A stretch of 64,000 bases of DNA from Allocoleopsis franciscana PCC 7113 (GTDB lineage: Bacteria > Cyanobacteriota > Cyanobacteriia > Cyanobacteriales > Coleofasciculaceae), in NCBI RefSeq assembly GCF_000317515.1, contig NC_019738.1, positions 3,436,001 to 3,500,000 on the forward strand. Reading direction: 5' to 3'. Positions 8,725-18,749 of the stretch are shown in pieces; position 1 is the first letter of the stretch; each line of letters begins with the position of its first letter. Under the pieces are notes generated by a model. It worked only from the letters and a program-made list of their open reading frames with translations. It was not told where the DNA came from and searched no databases. The translations under genes and the position numbers were made by a program.

Positions 8725-9789
8725 TTAGAATGTCGCCTCAACGGCTGGCAAACCCTCGGAAGAATAACGTCGAGCAGCTTCTATAAAAGCCATAACATCC
8801 GCCTCGCTCGTATTAAAAGCCGTCACTAATCGAACCGTTGTCGAATTTTCTCCTCCCCACGGATAGAAATAGAAGCCATCAGCAAGAAGACTGGAAATCA
8901 AAGCCTTAGGCAACTGAATAAAGATTTCGTTAGCCTGCACGGGGTAACAAAGTTCCACGCCCGGTAATTCTACCAGCCCCTGAGCTAACTTCTGCGCCAT
9001 CTGATTAGCATGGTTAGCATTGTTTAACCACAAATCCTGCTCGATATAAGCCAAAAGCTGCGCTGACAAGAATCGCATCTTAGAAAATAGATGCCCACTG
9101 CGCTTGCGACGATAGCCAAACGTTTCTGCTAAAGTCTGATTAAAAAAGACCACCGCTTCTGCTGCCATTGCACCATTCTTGGTTGCGCCAAAACAGAGAA
9201 CATCAACACCTGCACGCCAAGTTAAATCCGCAGGAGAACAACCTAGGCTAGCGACGGCATTAGCAAAACGTGCCCCGTCGATGTGGAGGTAAAGACGATG
9301 GCTCTTTGCCACCTCAGCCAGGGCACCGATTTCATCGGGAGTATAGACGGTGCCGGCTTCAGTAGCCTGGGTGAGACTCACCGCTGCCGGTTGGACGTGA
9401 TGCACAACGCCAGCACCAGCTTGGGCTAGCACAGTAGCTAAATCAGTGGCTAAAATTTTTCCCTGAGAACCCGGAAGTGTGACTAACTTCGCGCCACCCG
9501 TGTAAAATTCAGGTGCGCCGCATTCATCAACATTAATGTGGGATTCGGTATGGCAGTAAATCGCTCCAAACGGTGGAGTCATCACCGATAGTGCCAAGGC
9601 GTTGGCGGCTGAGCCAGTTGCCACCGGAAACACTGTTACGTCTGTCTCAAATAAATCGTTGAACTGAGTCTTTAAGCGCTGAGTGTATTCATCTTGTCCA
9701 TAGGGCATGGCGACTCCGGCGTTAGCCGCACTCAAGGCTGCCATGATTTCCGGTGAGATGCCGGTGACATTATCGCTAGCAAAGTTCAT
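8725..9789 (-). CDS. ltaE: Low-specificity L-threonine aldolase
   Basis: PLP-dependent beta-eliminating lyase/threonine aldolase family (PF01212, 354 aa), which cleaves L-threonine or L-allo-threonine to glycine and acetaldehyde. The Schiff-base lysine is Lys204 in CFGATKNGAM. The LHIDGAR strand supplies the PLP-ring Asp, and the start MNFASDNVTGISPE is the family's usual N-terminus. Length is normal. It stands alone on the minus strand, convergent with the B12 radical SAM gene, and its stop codon touches a 56-bp dispersed repeat. The symbol follows functional similarity only, because sequence subgroups of this family differ. Confidence 0.85.
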   Translation of the reverse strand: MNFASDNVTGISPEIMAALSAANAGVAMPYGQDEYTQRLKTQFNDLFETDVTVFPVATGSAANALALSVMTPPFGAIYCHTESHINVDECGAPEFYTGGAKLVTLPGSQGKILATDLATVLAQAGAGVVHHVQPAAVSLTQATEAGTVYTPDEIGALAEVAKSHRLYLHIDGARFANAVASLGCSPADLTWRAGVDVLCFGATKNGAMAAEAVVFFNQTLAETFGYRRKRSGHLFSKMRFLSAQLLAYIEQDLWLNNANHANQMAQKLAQGLVELPGVELCYPVQANEIFIQLPKALISSLLADGFYFYPWGGENSTTVRLVTAFNTSEADVMAFIEAARRYSSEGLPAVEATF

Positions 9790-9882
9790 GGTTTTGGTAT
9801 TTCAGGTTTTAGCCAGATGATGAGCAGTTCTTGGAGGTCGTGGTAAAAGTGTTAAAGGCGATCGCTGTTTGGATAGTTGCCT

Positions 9883-10413
9883 CTACTGTCGATTCTGCAA
9901 CTTTCTCATTTCTTCTTGCACACCGACGGCAATCTGCAAAGCTTGATCGAGTACCCGTCCATACTCACTGGCTTTATCGCTTAATTGTAGCGCTGTCAAA
10001 GCGGTCAAATTTGTTGTAAATAATTGTGGATGCTTGGCAATAAAATTTTTGTTTTCCCTCAGGATTCGTTCAGTTTTCAATGCCCGCTCTAAATCGGATT
10101 TCATCACACTTAGGGCTTGAATGACTTTTTCGCGATCGCTTAAACCCACGCCTGGGTTACCTGCTTCTTCGAGTTGATCGTTGATATCAACCGCTCTAAT
10201 CACGGCACTGTAGCGATCAACTTCTTTCACCAGCCGTCTGACAGATTTAAACTTTAGCCATCGGATTGTAGACATCCCTAGCTTAATCAACAAATCCCCA
10301 GGCTCTCTGGGTTTTCCTGCTGTATAAAAATATCTAACTTTATGGGGATTTTCACCAATTAAATTGGTTAGATATTCTTCTGAAATCACCAAGCCCTGCA
10401 AATCTGGTCGCAT
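9883..10413 (-). CDS. Conserved-looking hypothetical protein
   Basis: Not recognised. An alpha-helical, basic soluble protein of about 176 residues from the ATG at 10413 (MRPDLQGLVISEEYL); the frame is open to 10476. The middle (RWLKFKSVRRLVKEVDRYS, then helices around SDREKVIQALSVMKSDLERALKTER) suggests helical bundles. No signal peptide, membrane segment or catalytic motif is visible. It is transcribed the same way as threonine aldolase, about 90 bases upstream of it, so co-transcription is possible. Confidence 0.55.
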   Translation of the reverse strand: MRPDLQGLVISEEYLTNLIGENPHKVRYFYTAGKPREPGDLLIKLGMSTIRWLKFKSVRRLVKEVDRYSAVIRAVDINDQLEEAGNPGVGLSDREKVIQALSVMKSDLERALKTERILRENKNFIAKHPQLFTTNLTALTALQLSDKASEYGRVLDQALQIAVGVQEEMRKLQNRQ

Positions 10414-11042
10414 AGCCCTATATCCTCTGAGTTTCCCTCCCTTCGTCTCCCCTTCCCTTCCTAGTTTTCCAGCCAAAGCGTAGTGCCTTTGCTGGAGATG
10501 AAGGTAGAGAGATAGCCGCCATGCGGTAACCTCAAACGCGATCGCTCCTCAAGATTGCCGCTAGATTAATTGTGCCTGACAATTTGGTGCGATCGCTCTA
10601 ATTTTTGCCCTAGCGTTCAACATCACTTCACGTTTGCTTGAGGTAAAGACTTATAAGTATTACTTTTCTCAAGGTTAATGAAACTTTTTTGAAAATAGAA
10701 CTCCACCCCCTAGGGCGTGTTTTCAAACTTCCCCATTAAATTCAGATCCCTCCAGCTCTCCAGACTTCGTCTCGCTTCGCTATCACTAAAGCTCCGGTTA
10801 AAAAGGGAGGAGAATTCAGTCAAAATCCCCCTGATAAGCTGTCATGCATTTAAATTGGGTATCAGTAGCGACTAAGATGGTCGCACTACAAGGATTTTGC
10901 AATTCTTGATAATAGGATTTAAATGACGAACAGTTTATCTAACAGGCGAAGGTCGGCTAATTCCTCTTGTAGGGATAGTATAGCCGCCCAAAGGTATCAC
11001 GGAGACAATCCGCACGCCAATTCTCTCTGTAGTCACAATTAA
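10414..11042. other. Intergenic region with scattered HIP1 sites
   Basis: About 630 bases without a supportable gene. It contains several GCGATCGC-type octamers and, near its right end, a 28-base echo of the phosphoketolase gene (10996-11023). The rest looks like ordinary cyanobacterial intergenic sequence. Confidence 0.5.
10996..11023. repeat. 28-bp copy of a phosphoketolase gene segment
   Basis: This stretch matches 13475-13502, inside the phosphoketolase gene, at 27 of 28 positions, including 22 consecutive identical bases. Read on the minus strand it would encode IGVRIVSVI, as in the enzyme. Similarity stops on both sides, so it is a scrap rather than a gene. Confidence 0.6.
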
Positions 11043-11669
11043 TTATTGGCTTATCAGTTGAGTGAGACGCTTTAATATACTCAAAACCTGATGCAAGTCG
11101 TCGTCGCGTTCAATGGATAATGCGTAAGAGCGAGCATACTGCGGTTTTTCTGAATGGATTAGTTTGAGGAATACACACTCTCTGCCATTGACAAGTAAGC
11201 CAAAAGTTGGTTGTTCAATTGATGGAGCATATAGCATATAGGCTAGAGCTTGAGGGAGTGCAGACATGACATCAAATTTAGTGCTTTTTGACTCAATGAC
11301 GAGCATCCAAAATCGCTTCTGCAAAACTAAAACATCAATGTTTCCTTTAACAATAACTCCATCATCCTCAGCCGAAATCTCGACGGAAGTTTCCGTTTCT
11401 ATCTCAAAAGGAGACTGATAAAATCCGGCTAAATCTAGCAAAGGAGACAACACTACCATTTTTACAGCCTCTTCTGACATAGGACGACGCCTAGTCAGAT
11501 TTAAATAATTACTTTTCACTCGTGCTAGAGCTTGCTTTTCAGCCTCGTTCAATGTTGGTAAATTTTCTACCCACTCTGGAAAAAATTGAGCTTCTGTAAT
11601 TAGTTGTAAGCCAAAGTTCTCTTCTAGCTCGTAAAGACTGATTTCTTTGGCTTTTAAGGTTTGAACCAT
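11043..11669 (-). CDS. PD-(D/E)XK nuclease-like protein (HsdR N-terminal type)
   Basis: A stand-alone protein of 208 residues resembling the N-terminal nuclease domain of type I restriction R subunits, a form common in cyanobacteria. The catalytic pattern is visible as KGNIDVLVL (Asp) followed by MLVIESKS (Glu-x-Lys), with SALPQALAYMLYA as the expected following helix. No helicase domain or HsdM/HsdS gene is nearby, so it is not a restriction system here. Its target is unknown. It lies about 127 bases downstream of a Uma2 gene on the same strand. Confidence 0.7.
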   Translation of the reverse strand: MVQTLKAKEISLYELEENFGLQLITEAQFFPEWVENLPTLNEAEKQALARVKSNYLNLTRRRPMSEEAVKMVVLSPLLDLAGFYQSPFEIETETSVEISAEDDGVIVKGNIDVLVLQKRFWMLVIESKSTKFDVMSALPQALAYMLYAPSIEQPTFGLLVNGRECVFLKLIHSEKPQYARSYALSIERDDDLHQVLSILKRLTQLISQ

Positions 11670-11796
11670 ATTATAAAGATTTTCCTTTGACGTTATATTA
11701 TTAGGATGATTAGTTTAAATTTTATCTATTTCAAATAAATAACGTAATTATTTTTAATAAAATTATTGGTCTCTAGTAGATAAGATTAATCCTCGT

Positions 11797-12399
11797 CTAT
11801 CTACCTTGTTCTCGAATCGCATTAAGAAACTCAGTCATCGCCTCAAGCTGGGAAGGCATTAGCACACAGCGTACCAGCAAGTCTAAATCTAAATGTGGCA
11901 GAAACTCACTATGCGGAATCAGTTCATAATCTTCTCCACGAAAACAGTAGAGAGAAAGCTTGTTATTTTCCCAAAACCAAACTTCAGCAATCTTAAATCG
12001 CTTGTATCGTTCTAGTTTTTTAGTATCGCCACTTGTAAAGGCTACTTCAATAGCCAGGTCAGGATGCTCTTTTCTTTCTCCTATGTAATAGGACTGGTCT
12101 GGTTCAAATGAAGTCCCTTTAACTTCTGACTCACGAGTTGCACTGCCTACAGGAATAAATTCAATCCGCTTCTCTAAAAAATAAAGTCCTAGCAATAAAC
12201 CAATAATAGTTTTAATAATTTCATGCTGTTCCCCAATCGTCATCAGTTCCACACGCCCATCAAGATAAGATACTCGTACACCTGGTACTTCTGCCATCAA
12301 AGCTTGAATCGCCTTGAATTGCTGCCAACTTTGACGACCTGGTAAAACTAGCCGTTGTTCTTTAACTGGGATAATTTCTTTTATAGATTGTGTTGTCAT
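11797..12399 (-). CDS. Uma2 family (DUF820) putative restriction endonuclease
   Basis: Uma2/DUF820 protein of about 200 residues, a PD-(D/E)XK-fold family greatly expanded in cyanobacteria. Family marks are PGVRVSYLDGRVELMT, the FEPDQSYYIGE strand, and HPDLAIEVAFTSGDTKKLERYKRF with the catalytic Asp and Glu. The ATG at 12399 (MTTQSIKEI) is preferred to the upstream frame opening at 12438. Biological role is unsettled; many members sit alone or near transposons. Confidence 0.8.
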   Translation of the reverse strand: MTTQSIKEIIPVKEQRLVLPGRQSWQQFKAIQALMAEVPGVRVSYLDGRVELMTIGEQHEIIKTIIGLLLGLYFLEKRIEFIPVGSATRESEVKGTSFEPDQSYYIGERKEHPDLAIEVAFTSGDTKKLERYKRFKIAEVWFWENNKLSLYCFRGEDYELIPHSEFLPHLDLDLLVRCVLMPSQLEAMTEFLNAIREQGR

Positions 12400-12633
12400 A
12401 GGTGTACTACCCCCTACTCTAGGATGACCAACCCCCACCTAGCTGTAACCAACCAGAGGCTTACATTCAGCAAAACTGGAGTCAGACTTGACGATTCACT
12501 GTATTTTCTCTAGGTTTGTTGTTGTTATTATAATTGTTTGATTGCACTCGCTCCTCAGATTTTAGGATGCGATCGCGCGACTTAAGTATACCGCCTTCAT
12601 GGACATGAGTCTCACTGGAGAGATGACAGAAAT

Positions 12634-13047
12634 ATGGCAACTTCAACAACAGCTAATAAACGTCCCAAAGAACTATCAGAGTTTGTTTTTTTCCTACCGT
12701 CTAAATTTGGCTCGATTATGGCAGGCGGAGACACAGCTTACCTGACCAAGATAAGAAAGACTGAAAGACCTGTTATCTATATTGAGCGCCGTAAAGGGAG
12801 CTATCCTTATACTGTTCTTTTAGATGTCGTTGAAGGTTTTTCTACAAACCAAATAGACCTAACAGAAGACACCATTGCTCAAATCCGTAAAGCTTTAAGG
12901 ACTAGACAGACTACGAAAGGCTGTTTAGAGCAAGTGGAAATCAGTGAACGTGTCTTTTATTGCTATTATCGAACGATAGAAGATGCTGTTGCTGTTGCTA
13001 ATACTTTAGCTGGCATAGAGTACAAGATTGAACATCGGACGGTGTAA
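12634..13047 (+). CDS. Hypothetical protein
   Basis: A small soluble protein of 137 residues that I do not recognise. It starts MATSTTANKRPKELSEF and has alternating strand/helix pattern with no membrane segment or known motif. It is flanked by an intergenic region on the left and a bidirectional hairpin terminator on the right, so it is probably monocistronic. Confidence 0.5.
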   Translation: MATSTTANKRPKELSEFVFFLPSKFGSIMAGGDTAYLTKIRKTERPVIYIERRKGSYPYTVLLDVVEGFSTNQIDLTEDTIAQIRKALRTRQTTKGCLEQVEISERVFYCYYRTIEDAVAVANTLAGIEYKIEHRTV

Positions 13048-13083
13048 ATTTGTGCGAGCGCAAATATGCTAACCAAGTAATAA

Positions 13084-13121
13084 GTAAGGGGTGCGATCGC
13101 CTTTGCGAACACACCCCTTAC
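13084..13121. terminator. Hairpin between convergent genes
   Basis: A 10-bp perfect stem, GTAAGGGGTG with CACCCCTTAC, around an 18-base loop, placed between the convergent genes ending at 13047 and 13180. A short T-rich stretch (TTTTC) follows on the plus strand. It probably acts as a bidirectional terminator. Confidence 0.5.
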
Positions 13122-13179
13122 CATGTTTTCAGGCTCTAAACTAATGCGGTGCTTTACGTATCCTGTGTACTAACCCAGT

Positions 13180-15378
13180 TTAATGTACTAACTCGATCGC
13201 TCTTTTAGTCAGCGCCTCAGCCGTTATCCCATTAAACGCCATCAACTCCCCAGCACTTGCAGTTGTTTCTCCTCGTTTCCAAGCAAAGGTATCCCGCTTA
13301 CAATTACTCCGCAACATGATCGGTTCCAGCATCAAAGAAGCACCACCTGTGACTCCAATCAACGCATCACCATCAAACAACCCTGCAAACCCAGCATCAT
13401 CCAAAAACCCACTATCCGATTCAGAACAAGTATCCCAAGCAACATCGTGAGGACGGTACAAACGGCGAGGATTAATCACCGAGACAATCCGCACGCCAAT
13501 TCCTTCGGTTTCCAAATGGGCAGCGGCTTCAAACACTGGAATCAGCGTCATATCACCAATTACGGCAAATACAACCTGCTTACCGCCCTCGACTTCGTGC
13601 AACACCACCGCACCATTTTGCAAGCCTTCACGAGTTTGTGCAAATGTGGTGCGAATCGGCAAGGGTGACTTACTTGCAGTAATCACAATTCCCTTATTCT
13701 TCGTTGTCAGCGCCCACTCATAACAGGCTTGGATACTATTCGCATCCGGGGGAAACAGGGGGAAGACATTACCATTCCGCATCATGGCGGCAAAATATGC
13801 CTCAATTTCCGGACGCTGGTGAGTCCAACCGTTGCGCCCTTGCTCTAATGCCCCTGCGGTATATAGGGTAATCGTAGAAGGAGTGGGACGGCGTAATTCT
13901 GCCATCGCCTGCGTTACCGTTTGCCAAATCGGTAAACCGTTAATCGCAAAGGATTCGTAAGAACACCAAAGAGTACGAGCACCCATCAGGGATAAACCCG
14001 CAGCCAATCCCGCACAAGCATCCTCACTCAACGGTTCATAAACTTGTCCTTTAGGCGCTTGGTTGTAGAGAGTATCCGCTGTGGGGTGGATAATCTTGAG
14101 GGCTTGGTTAATGTTGGCAATACCAGAGGCTTCATTACCGTCGGCGTTGGTGACGAGGAAATTGCGATCGCTCTCTCCCACCTTACCAACCAACCGCCCC
14201 ATCGCTGTCGTGGAAACTTTTGGATCGCCTCCTACCGCAAACTCTTCCAGGGGTAATTCCCCCAATTCTGGTAAGGATAACTCAAATTCCGTTACCACCG
14301 TCTTCGCAGCCGGGCCACCTCCTGCGCGTTCGCAATTAGTTCTTACCAACTCCCACGCTTCAATCGGCAGCGATCGCGTTTTCAGCGCTTCCATAATATG
14401 GGGACTATCCAGCGTGTCTTTAGGATACAGATTGTGAGACTTCGCCCCCCGTGCGTGGACACCCGCCCCTTTGAGCTGTTTAATGATAAACACCGTCAGC
14501 TTCCCACCCAGGGCAGACTTCGCGGCTTTATCCATCGCCACCAACACCGCTTGGGTAAATTCTAAGCGCTTCTCCAGGGAGAAAGCCGTGCTATCCACAT
14601 AATCCCCTGGCTGGTTTTGGTCGTCAAAGTCCTTCGCATTGACTAAGATCACTTCTTCAAACCCATTACCCCGCCAGTACTCCACCATCTCCTCGTTGGA
14701 TTTGGTGGACACCATGCTGTGATGTTCCTGGCTGTAACCATTCCACACCAGCACCGGTAGGAAGTTCGTCACTTCGGGATAAGCCGTATGGAAATGCGCC
14801 ATACTGCTCATTGGATAAGGTTCACCCATCCCCCCATCACCGAGGGTAAAGGCAAACAATTTATCACGATGCAAGAGTGCGGCTGCCATAGCGAAGTGTT
14901 GCCCTTGTCCCAAAGGGCCAGCCGGTGCCAGAATGCCAGGAATATAACCAGATAAATGACCTAAAAGGCCGTGTTTTTCCCGGAAGCGATCGCGCAATTG
15001 CTGCACGGTAGAAATCCCCATATCCTCTAAGGAGCGATCGAGGAACATGGCGCTATAGAAACCCGGAGCATGATGTCCGACTTCTGTCAAGATATTTTTA
15101 TGCCCTAGCATCACTAGAGCTGCATAGGCTTCCGCTTGACTGGCAAAGCCGCCAGGGTGTCCAGAAGCTTTACTCGCCGTGACTTGCAAGGTCAGGTAAC
15201 GCAGGGCATCAGCCGCTAGCAGAGTCTGAAATACAGCTTTTGGGTCATTGGGTTGAGCGATCGCTTTTTGTCCTTGTGCGATCGCAGGTTCCTTACCAAG
15301 CTTGTCAAAACCGGGCAACGCTTCACCAAAATACTGAATCCCCTCGCAAAAACTAGGGGCTTGAGTGGCAACGGTCAT
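13180..15378 (-). CDS. Phosphoketolase/transketolase-type TPP enzyme
   Basis: A thiamine-diphosphate enzyme of about 732 residues from the ATG at 15378 (MTVATQAPSF), which has a GAGGGAT ribosome binding site. The N-terminal half has KASGHPGGFASQAEAYAAL, the TPP-region GDGGMGEPYPMSSMAHFH and NGYSQEHHS. The C-terminal half has LWCSYESFAINGLP and FPLFPPDANSIQACYEWAL, resembling phosphoketolases more than transketolases. Phosphoketolases split xylulose 5-phosphate or fructose 6-phosphate with phosphate to give acetyl phosphate. It is a little shorter than classical phosphoketolases and belongs to a cyanobacterial variant. The exact substrate is not decided by the sequence. Confidence 0.75.
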   Translation of the reverse strand: MTVATQAPSFCEGIQYFGEALPGFDKLGKEPAIAQGQKAIAQPNDPKAVFQTLLAADALRYLTLQVTASKASGHPGGFASQAEAYAALVMLGHKNILTEVGHHAPGFYSAMFLDRSLEDMGISTVQQLRDRFREKHGLLGHLSGYIPGILAPAGPLGQGQHFAMAAALLHRDKLFAFTLGDGGMGEPYPMSSMAHFHTAYPEVTNFLPVLVWNGYSQEHHSMVSTKSNEEMVEYWRGNGFEEVILVNAKDFDDQNQPGDYVDSTAFSLEKRLEFTQAVLVAMDKAAKSALGGKLTVFIIKQLKGAGVHARGAKSHNLYPKDTLDSPHIMEALKTRSLPIEAWELVRTNCERAGGGPAAKTVVTEFELSLPELGELPLEEFAVGGDPKVSTTAMGRLVGKVGESDRNFLVTNADGNEASGIANINQALKIIHPTADTLYNQAPKGQVYEPLSEDACAGLAAGLSLMGARTLWCSYESFAINGLPIWQTVTQAMAELRRPTPSTITLYTAGALEQGRNGWTHQRPEIEAYFAAMMRNGNVFPLFPPDANSIQACYEWALTTKNKGIVITASKSPLPIRTTFAQTREGLQNGAVVLHEVEGGKQVVFAVIGDMTLIPVFEAAAHLETEGIGVRIVSVINPRRLYRPHDVAWDTCSESDSGFLDDAGFAGLFDGDALIGVTGGASLMLEPIMLRSNCKRDTFAWKRGETTASAGELMAFNGITAEALTKRAIELVH

Positions 15379-15758
15379 AATCTTAGATCCCTCTTTTAAC
15401 AACTGCGTCCCTGTAACGGGTTGACCTTACTAGGTAGATCGTACAATCTGGCAACCCCGGAAATAGCGCTTTTAAGGGGGTCAATTCAAGGATTCTAAGC
15501 GATGAAATATCTTATTGATTGGATAGAGAGTTCTAAATCACCTAGCTACCAGGACTACTGGCTAGAGCGTCCAAGCCTTTGTCTCTTTTTTTAACTACAT
15601 CTTTTTTGTTGGATCGTTCATACTTTCTGTGTAAGTAAGTTCCACTTTACGACCTGCTCAGAACTGGCTCAATTGCCTTTGCATCTAATTGGCACAAAGG
15701 AAGTAGCCAAGAAGGTTGCCGCCGTTGAATTTCTCGCTGTTGAATTAGGAATTGCAGT

Positions 15759-17144
15759 ATGACATTACCTCCTAGTCCATCCACACCACCCTTAGTGCAG
15801 ATGCTCCAGTGGATTGCTCGCCCTATGGCCTTAATGGAAGACTATACCCGAAGGTATGGCGATTGCTTCACATTACCTGTAGGTAGAAATTTTGGCTCTG
15901 TAGTTTTTGTGAGCCATCCCCAGGCAATGCAGGAGATTTTGAGCGACTCCAAGCATTGGGAGGCTCCGGGTGAATTTAACGAAATTTTTGCGCCTATACT
16001 CGGAAAACATTCGGTGATCACAGTGAGCGGCGCACGTCACCAGCGTCAGCGGCAACTGTTAATGCCTCCCTTCCATGGAGAACGAATGCGAGCTTATAGT
16101 CAGCTCATTGAGAAGGTGACCGAGCAAGTCATGTCGCAGTGGAGGCAAGATGAACCGTTCTGTGTCCGGTCTTCCACACAAGCGATCGCACTGCGGGTGA
16201 TCTTGAAAGCCGTATTTGGTCTAGATGAAGGCCCACGCGGTCAACAACTCGAACACCTTCTGGCTGCCCTGCTGGATGAGACCAGTTCTCCCTTCAGCGC
16301 CGGTATTCTTTATTTTCCCATCCTACAACGGGATTTAGGCCCACTGACTCCTTGGGGGAACTTTCTACGCCGCCAGCGAGAGACGGACAAACTGATCTAC
16401 GAGGAAATTCAGGAACGTCGAGAACACCCCGATCCCACTCGCACAGACATCCTCAGCTTGCTGATGGCGGCTCAGGATGAAGCCGGTGAGTCAATGACGG
16501 ATGTAGAGTTACATGATGAATTGATGACCCTATTGGTCGCCGGTCATGAGACTACGGCGACGGCATTAGCTTGGGCGTTGTACTGGATTCACAAGCTACC
16601 ATCGGTGCGCGAGAGACTGCTAGAGGAACTGGATAGCTTGGGTGATGACCCAGACCCTAACACCATTTTCCGACTGCCCTATCTGAGCGCCGTTTGCGCG
16701 GAAACCCTGCGGATTTATCCCGTTGCCATGCTGACCTTCCCACGGGTGGTGAAAGTCCCTCTATCGCTAATGGGTTACGACCTTAAGCCGGGTACAGTCG
16801 TGATTGGCTCGATTTATCTCACCCACCGCCGAGAAGATTTATACCCTGAACCGGAGCAGTTTAAGCCAGAGCGCTTTTTAGAACGTCAATTTTCTGCCTA
16901 TGAATATTTACCTTTTGGGGGCGGCAGTCGGCGCTGCATTGGTTTAGCGTTTGCCCAGTTTGAAATGAAAGTGGTACTGGCGAAGATACTGTCCCGCGTT
17001 CAACTGAAACTGGCGGATAATCGTGAGGTACGACCGACGCGCCGGGGTTTGGTTACCGCCCCCGATAGTAGCATCCGACTGGTTATGATGGGTCAGCGTC
17101 AGGAGAAAATGCCCGTGTCCCAAACCGTTGCCAGCGTGGGATGA
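15759..17144 (+). CDS. Cytochrome P450, CYP110-like
   Basis: Soluble P450 mono-oxygenase (461 aa). The I-helix oxygen-activation motif is AGHETT, the K-helix ExxR is ETLR, the PERF region is EQFKPERF, and the haem-thiolate loop is FGGGSRRCIG. No N-terminal anchor is visible. CYP110 members, widespread in filamentous cyanobacteria, hydroxylate fatty acids, terpenes or aromatic compounds. A close paralogue lies 202 bases downstream on the same strand, so the pair arose by tandem duplication. No ferredoxin or reductase gene is adjacent. Confidence 0.88.
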   Translation: MTLPPSPSTPPLVQMLQWIARPMALMEDYTRRYGDCFTLPVGRNFGSVVFVSHPQAMQEILSDSKHWEAPGEFNEIFAPILGKHSVITVSGARHQRQRQLLMPPFHGERMRAYSQLIEKVTEQVMSQWRQDEPFCVRSSTQAIALRVILKAVFGLDEGPRGQQLEHLLAALLDETSSPFSAGILYFPILQRDLGPLTPWGNFLRRQRETDKLIYEEIQERREHPDPTRTDILSLLMAAQDEAGESMTDVELHDELMTLLVAGHETTATALAWALYWIHKLPSVRERLLEELDSLGDDPDPNTIFRLPYLSAVCAETLRIYPVAMLTFPRVVKVPLSLMGYDLKPGTVVIGSIYLTHRREDLYPEPEQFKPERFLERQFSAYEYLPFGGGSRRCIGLAFAQFEMKVVLAKILSRVQLKLADNREVRPTRRGLVTAPDSSIRLVMMGQRQEKMPVSQTVASVG

Positions 17145-17345
17145 AGTCCTCTCTAACTTCGCTATGGACAGATGAACCTGAACATGAGATGAATCTATCC
17201 TGAGCTGTTAAGCCCTAATGCCGCTTTGCTATTGTCGATGGCGGAAATTCTGGGTGAGTATGTTAAACCCAAAAAACAACTCTTGTTGTTGATTTTGGTT
17301 ATTTGACTGAAGTCAACAACGATTATTCCTGACAAAAACCTACTC

Positions 17346-18749
17346 ATGAAATTGCCTGACGGTCCGCAGACCCCTTCTTTATTACAGACAGTTCAATTAA
17401 TTGCACAACCAACTCAATTTTTGGATAACTGTCGAGAACACTATGGAGACACCTTCACCACACGAGTACTGGGTTTAAATTCTCCGCCGGTTGTATTTTT
17501 CGGCAATCCTGACGCCATTCAAGAAATTTTTGCGTTGCCTTCCTCCAAGTTAGATTTTCGCAAAGCCACCCATGTCTTTGAACCTCTGATGGGAGAGCAG
17601 TCGATCATTTTGCAGGAGGGACGTAGCCATAATCGCTTGCGTCAGTTGATGATGCCTCCCTTTCATGGCGAACGCATGAGAAGTTATAGTCAACTGATTT
17701 GCGAAATTACTCAGCAGGCGATAGAAGGCTGGAGTATTGGCTCTACTGTATCCATGCAGGAGGTCATGCCCCAAATTACCCTCCAGATTATCTTAAGGGT
17801 TGTGTTTGGCATCGATCCCGGCCCTCGTTATCAAGATCTCGAACAAAGGCTGAGTTCACTCTTAGATGACGTTACGACTCCTTGGTACTCCAGTTTGTTT
17901 TTCTTCCCCCCCCTACAGCGGGATTTAGGAGCATGGAGTCCTTGGGGGCACTTTCTGAGACGCCGTCAACAAATTGACAGCCTAATTTACGACGAGATTA
18001 AAGAACGCCGTGAGCAAGCTGATGCCTCTCGCACAGATATCCTCTCAATGTTGATATCAGCGCGAGATGAGAACGGTCAACCGATGAGTGATGTTGAGCT
18101 GCGTGATCAACTCGTTTCACTCTTGCTCCTCGGTTACGAAACGACAGCCGCTGTCTTGGCTTGGGCTGTTTACTGGATTTACTCTACCGCCTCAGGGGAT
18201 GAGAAATTACGAAAAGAACTTGAGGCTTTAGGGGATGACATCCAGCCAGAAGCGATCGCCCAACTCCCTTATCTGACAGCCGTCTGCGCCGAAACCCTGC
18301 GAGTCAATCCCATTGCCTTGATTTGTACACCACGAAGAGTCTTGGAATCGGTGCAAGTGGCAGGCTACCATTTTGATACGGGAACAATTCTGATTCCTTG
18401 TATTTATCTGGCTCATCGCCGTCCAGAAGTCTTCCCAGATGCCAAGCAGTTCCAACCAGAGCGGTTCCTCAACCAAAAATTCTCGCCTTATGAGTATCTC
18501 CCTTTTGGGGGTGGCGCTCGTGGCTGTATTGGAATGGCCTTTTCAATGTTAGAGATGAAACTCGTGCTGGCAACAATTCTATCCCGTTATCAGCTGGCGT
18601 TAGCCGATCCCCGTCCTGTGCGACCCGTTCGTCGGGGCATTACCCTAGTTCCTTCGGGAGGGGTTCCGGTTGTGGTCAAGCACGAGCGAACTACTAAGCC
18701 CTTTCCGGCGATTAAAGTCTGGGATTATAAGCTCACGAGTAACCATTAA
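17346..18749 (+). CDS. Cytochrome P450, CYP110-like, tandem paralogue
   Basis: Second P450 (467 aa), clearly related along its length to the gene upstream: both contain MMPPFHGERMR-type and RTDILSML/LSLL segments. Motifs are ETLR (K-helix), KQFQPERF and the haem loop FGGGARGCIG. The I-helix reads LGYETT in place of AGHETT, so the usual small residue and His are replaced; this suggests altered oxygen or substrate handling. The start ATG at 17346 gives the family-like N-terminus MKLPDGPQTPSLLQTVQ. Likely co-transcribed with, or diverged from, its neighbour. Confidence 0.87.
   Translation: MKLPDGPQTPSLLQTVQLIAQPTQFLDNCREHYGDTFTTRVLGLNSPPVVFFGNPDAIQEIFALPSSKLDFRKATHVFEPLMGEQSIILQEGRSHNRLRQLMMPPFHGERMRSYSQLICEITQQAIEGWSIGSTVSMQEVMPQITLQIILRVVFGIDPGPRYQDLEQRLSSLLDDVTTPWYSSLFFFPPLQRDLGAWSPWGHFLRRRQQIDSLIYDEIKERREQADASRTDILSMLISARDENGQPMSDVELRDQLVSLLLLGYETTAAVLAWAVYWIYSTASGDEKLRKELEALGDDIQPEAIAQLPYLTAVCAETLRVNPIALICTPRRVLESVQVAGYHFDTGTILIPCIYLAHRRPEVFPDAKQFQPERFLNQKFSPYEYLPFGGGARGCIGMAFSMLEMKLVLATILSRYQLALADPRPVRPVRRGITLVPSGGVPVVVKHERTTKPFPAIKVWDYKLTSNH

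Noticed and set aside
8515-8829. Overlapping frames after the B12 radical SAM gene
   Set aside because: They run across a non-coding dispersed repeat into the antisense of threonine aldolase and have no family features.
11043-12399. HsdR-like and Uma2 genes as a restriction-modification or defence island
   Set aside because: No methyltransferase, specificity or helicase gene is adjacent, and both families are commonly scattered in cyanobacteria.
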